Source: CAYOEZ01 sp964402955 (lineage in GTDB: Bacteria; Chloroflexota; DTOL01; DAOUCN01). From it: a stretch of 6,134 bases of DNA. Both the position numbers and the translations under genes were made by a program. The notes below the pieces were generated by a model. The model saw nothing but the letters and a program-made list of their open reading frames with translations. It made no database searches and was not told the origin of the DNA. This document shows, one piece after another, positions 5,255 through 6,134 of the stretch (position 1 is its first letter; every line of letters begins with the position of its first letter). The stretch lies in contig CAYOEZ010000261.1 in NCBI GenBank assembly GCA_964402955.1, positions 1 to 6,134 on the forward strand, read 5' to 3'.

Positions 5255-6134
5255 GACACCCACTCCGTGTGGAACGCGCCCTCTTTGTCGACACGACGGT
5301 AGGTGTGAGCGCCGAAGTAATCGCGCTGCGCCTGCGTGAGATTAGCGGGCAGGCGCGCGCTGCGATAGGCGTCGTAGTAGGCCAGCGATGCGCAGTGCGC
5401 CAGCATGGGGATGCCCATGCCCACCGCTGTCTGCACGACGAAGCGCAACGAGTCCTGCCGGCTTTCCACAGCGCTGCGGAAGGCAGCGTCCAGCAGCAGG
5501 TTGACCAGGTTGGCGTTGCGTTTATAGGCGTTGGTGATATCGCTGAGCAGTGTGGCGCGAATAACACAGCCGGCGCGCCAGACACGGGCGATCTCGCCCG
5601 GCTTCAGATCATACTTGTATTCCTCAGAGGCCATCTTGAGCAGCGCCAGGCCCTGGGCATAGGACATGATCTTGCTGACGTAGAGAGCATCGCGGGCGGC
5701 GTTGACTAGCTTTTGCCGGTCGCCGGCGTAGCGGATGGTGGGGCCGTGCAACACTTTGGCGGCCTGCACGCGCTGCGGTTTGAGCGCTGAGATGATGCGG
5801 CTCTCGACGGCGGCATTGATCGTCGGGATCGGCGCGCCGACATCGAGGGCATTCTGGCTGGCCCATTTGCCGGTGCCTTTCTGCTGCGCCTCGTCCAGAA
5901 TAACATCCACAATCGGCTTGCCCGTGTCGGGGTCGACTTTCTCGAAGATATTGGCGGTGATCTCGATCAGGTACGACTTCAGCTCACCTTTGTTCCATTC
6001 CGAGAAGACGCTGCGTAGCTCGCGCGCCGACAGGCCCAGGCCGCGCTGCAGCAGGTCATACGATTCGGCGATAAGCTGCATGTCGCCGTACTCGATGCCG
6101 TTGTGCACCATCTTGACGTAGTGCCCCGCGCCGC
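5248..6134 (-). CDS. gnd: 6-phosphogluconate dehydrogenase, C-terminal part (5' end beyond window)
   Basis: This is the decarboxylating enzyme that turns 6-phosphogluconate into ribulose 5-phosphate and CO2 with NAD(P)+ in the oxidative pentose phosphate pathway. The frame is open to the window edge, so the first ATG seen (6111) is internal: the bases before it read GAGHYVK, which continues into MVHNGIEYGDMQ. That is the substrate and catalytic motif of the family, with the catalytic Lys (6112-6114), the His-Asn pair and the catalytic Glu. The 294 residues present are the all-helical C-terminal domain, including GKWASQNALD, RAGCVIRA and the closing RDYFGAHTY...GAFHTEW, whose Arg and His reach the neighbouring subunit's active site in the dimer. 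About 175-185 residues, including the Rossmann coenzyme domain, should lie to the right. The TAG stop is part of a heptamer array. Confidence 0.97.
   Translation of the reverse strand, partial: GAGHYVKMVHNGIEYGDMQLIAESYDLLQRGLGLSARELRSVFSEWNKGELKSYLIEITANIFEKVDPDTGKPIVDVILDEAQQKGTGKWASQNALDVGAPIPTINAAVESRIISALKPQRVQAAKVLHGPTIRYAGDRQKLVNAARDALYVSKIMSYAQGLALLKMASEEYKYDLKPGEIARVWRAGCVIRATLLSDITNAYKRNANLVNLLLDAAFRSAVESRQDSLRFVVQTAVGMGIPMLAHCASLAYYDAYRSARLPANLTQAQRDYFGAHTYRRVDKEGAFHTEWVSE

Noticed and set aside
5735..6121. + strand open frame of 128 codons opposite gnd
   Set aside because: It is a shadow of the well-conserved gnd reading frame, and its translation shows no domain.

Overview
This window comes from a bacterium with GC-rich coding regions. 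I lean towards Chloroflexota (Anaerolineae-like), because of the style of the degenerate intergenic repeats and the gene types, but nothing here proves it. Only bacterial features are seen: a class II tRNA-Tyr with encoded CCA, Shine-Dalgarno sites, sigma70-like promoter boxes and a factor-independent terminator. There are no phage, IS or CRISPR genes.

Left part (1-2327, + strand) is a complete tyrosylation locus. A -10 box is followed by tRNA-Tyr(GUA) at 32-121, an intrinsic terminator at 138-170, a perfect 17-bp inverted repeat at 187-223, and then a 692-codon gene. That gene joins an N-terminal B3/B4 domain (the fold that carries the editing site of phenylalanyl-tRNA synthetase beta chain) to a complete tyrosyl-tRNA synthetase. 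This fusion beside the cognate tRNA gene is the most unusual feature of the window.

Right part (2413-6134, - strand) converges on the synthetase gene. In its direction of transcription it holds: the C-terminal 294 residues of 6-phosphogluconate dehydrogenase (gnd, cut by the window edge); a 213-base gap with a tandem heptamer array that begins inside the gnd stop region; a two-gene DUF4160-DUF2442 operon with a near-perfect TTGACA-17-TATGAT promoter and an operator-like dyad; a diphosphate-type 6-phosphofructokinase (pfp); and a small protein of the L-2-amino-thiazoline-4-carboxylate hydrolase family. An interleaved inverted-repeat element (2941-3040) lies between the last two. The tail-to-tail junction with the synthetase gene (2328-2412) holds a strong hairpin.

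Functionally, gnd and pfp are central carbon genes: gnd acts in the oxidative pentose phosphate branch and pfp in fructose-6-phosphate/fructose-1,6-bisphosphate interconversion. The DUF4160-DUF2442 pair sits between them as a self-contained unit with its own promoter and looks like an insertion into a metabolic neighbourhood. Its function is not known from sequence. Gaps between genes are all under 300 bases and each holds some repeat, dyad or control element, described below.
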